The notes under the pieces: generated by a model
What the model saw: the letters and a program-made list of their open reading frames with translations, nothing else
Databases searched by the model: none
What the model was told of the DNA's origin: nothing
Part shown: in pieces, positions 63,943 to 64,000 of the stretch
How positions within the stretch are numbered: the first letter of the stretch is position 1
Layout: every line of letters begins with the position of its first letter
DNA from: Takakia lepidozioides
Taxonomy: Eukaryota > Streptophyta > Takakiopsida > Takakiales > Takakiaceae
DNA: 64,000 nt
NCBI GenBank assembly: GCA_030704615.1
Contig: CM060734.1
Coordinates: 2,606,001-2,670,000 of the forward strand
Direction of reading: 5' to 3'
Translations under genes and position numbers: made by a program

Positions 63943-64000
63943 CTGAGAGGGGAAACACGCAAAGTCATGTACCGCAAGCATATGAGTACCCTAGCACAAA

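Overview
The window looks like nuclear DNA of a land plant with a large, repeat-rich genome, most likely seed-free (fern, lycophyte or bryophyte grade). The reasons are an MEKK1-type MAP kinase kinase kinase, a PLS-type pentatricopeptide-repeat (PPR) fragment, a DoxX-like HR-lesion gene fragment, plant-type LINE, SINE, Ty3 and MULE-like elements, and a DNMT3-type methyltransferase (a class kept in seed-free plants and lost in flowering plants). There are no bacterial-style operons, rRNA genes or CRISPR arrays. The organism assignment is inference. Only one intact host gene is clear: the MEKK1-like kinase at 5549-7720 (+). A broken HR-like-lesion gene fragment lies at the right end (63324-63942, -). 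Nearly everything else is transposon-derived and decayed.

Layout. 1-2127: 3' end of a retroelement interrupted by a MULE-like insertion with a 9-bp target duplication. 2.6-4.4 kb: SINE and LINE 3' end. 4.4-10.7 kb: kinase locus. 10.7-15.7 kb: decayed transposon-associated ORFs. 15.9-20.4 kb: hairpin arrays, a LINE fragment, a minus-strand decayed gene and a SINE. 20.4-22.2 kb: LINE reverse transcriptase split by a hAT-like insertion. 22.3-34.2 kb: two nested, related Ty3-like elements. 34.2-39.4 kb: a foldback-like element with a kinase-like ORF and a hairpin array. 39.4-49.1 kb: mostly unrecognised, with ORF remnants. 49.1-53.7 kb: a non-autonomous LTR retrotransposon with a PPR fragment. 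53.7-57.3 kb: local repeats. 57.3-58.3 kb: a Ty3 remnant. 58.5-61.3 kb: two overlapping ORFs (CCHC zinc knuckles; RING). 61.4-64 kb: tandem repeat, unknown sequence and the HR-lesion remnant.

The most interesting object is the Ty3-like element at 26059-34177. Its polyprotein region encodes, in order, gag, an aspartic protease (DSGA), a DNMT3-type cytosine-5 methyltransferase with motifs I, IV (GWPCQ), VI (LENV) and VIII, a connection region, a DDE integrase, and a C-terminal PHD finger. A chromatin writer and a chromatin reader are thus carried by one retroelement. Its repeats are arranged A1 - internal - B1 - A2 - B2 (split direct repeats) instead of simple LTRs. A second related element at the left end of the window shows the same B1-A2-B2 ending. 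The copy is dead: the reverse transcriptase region is replaced by a foreign block, and five in-frame stops are each one C-to-T change from a sense codon. Methyltransferase-bearing retrotransposons are known from dinoflagellates and charophyte algae. The PHD finger and the split repeats are the parts I do not recognise as described.
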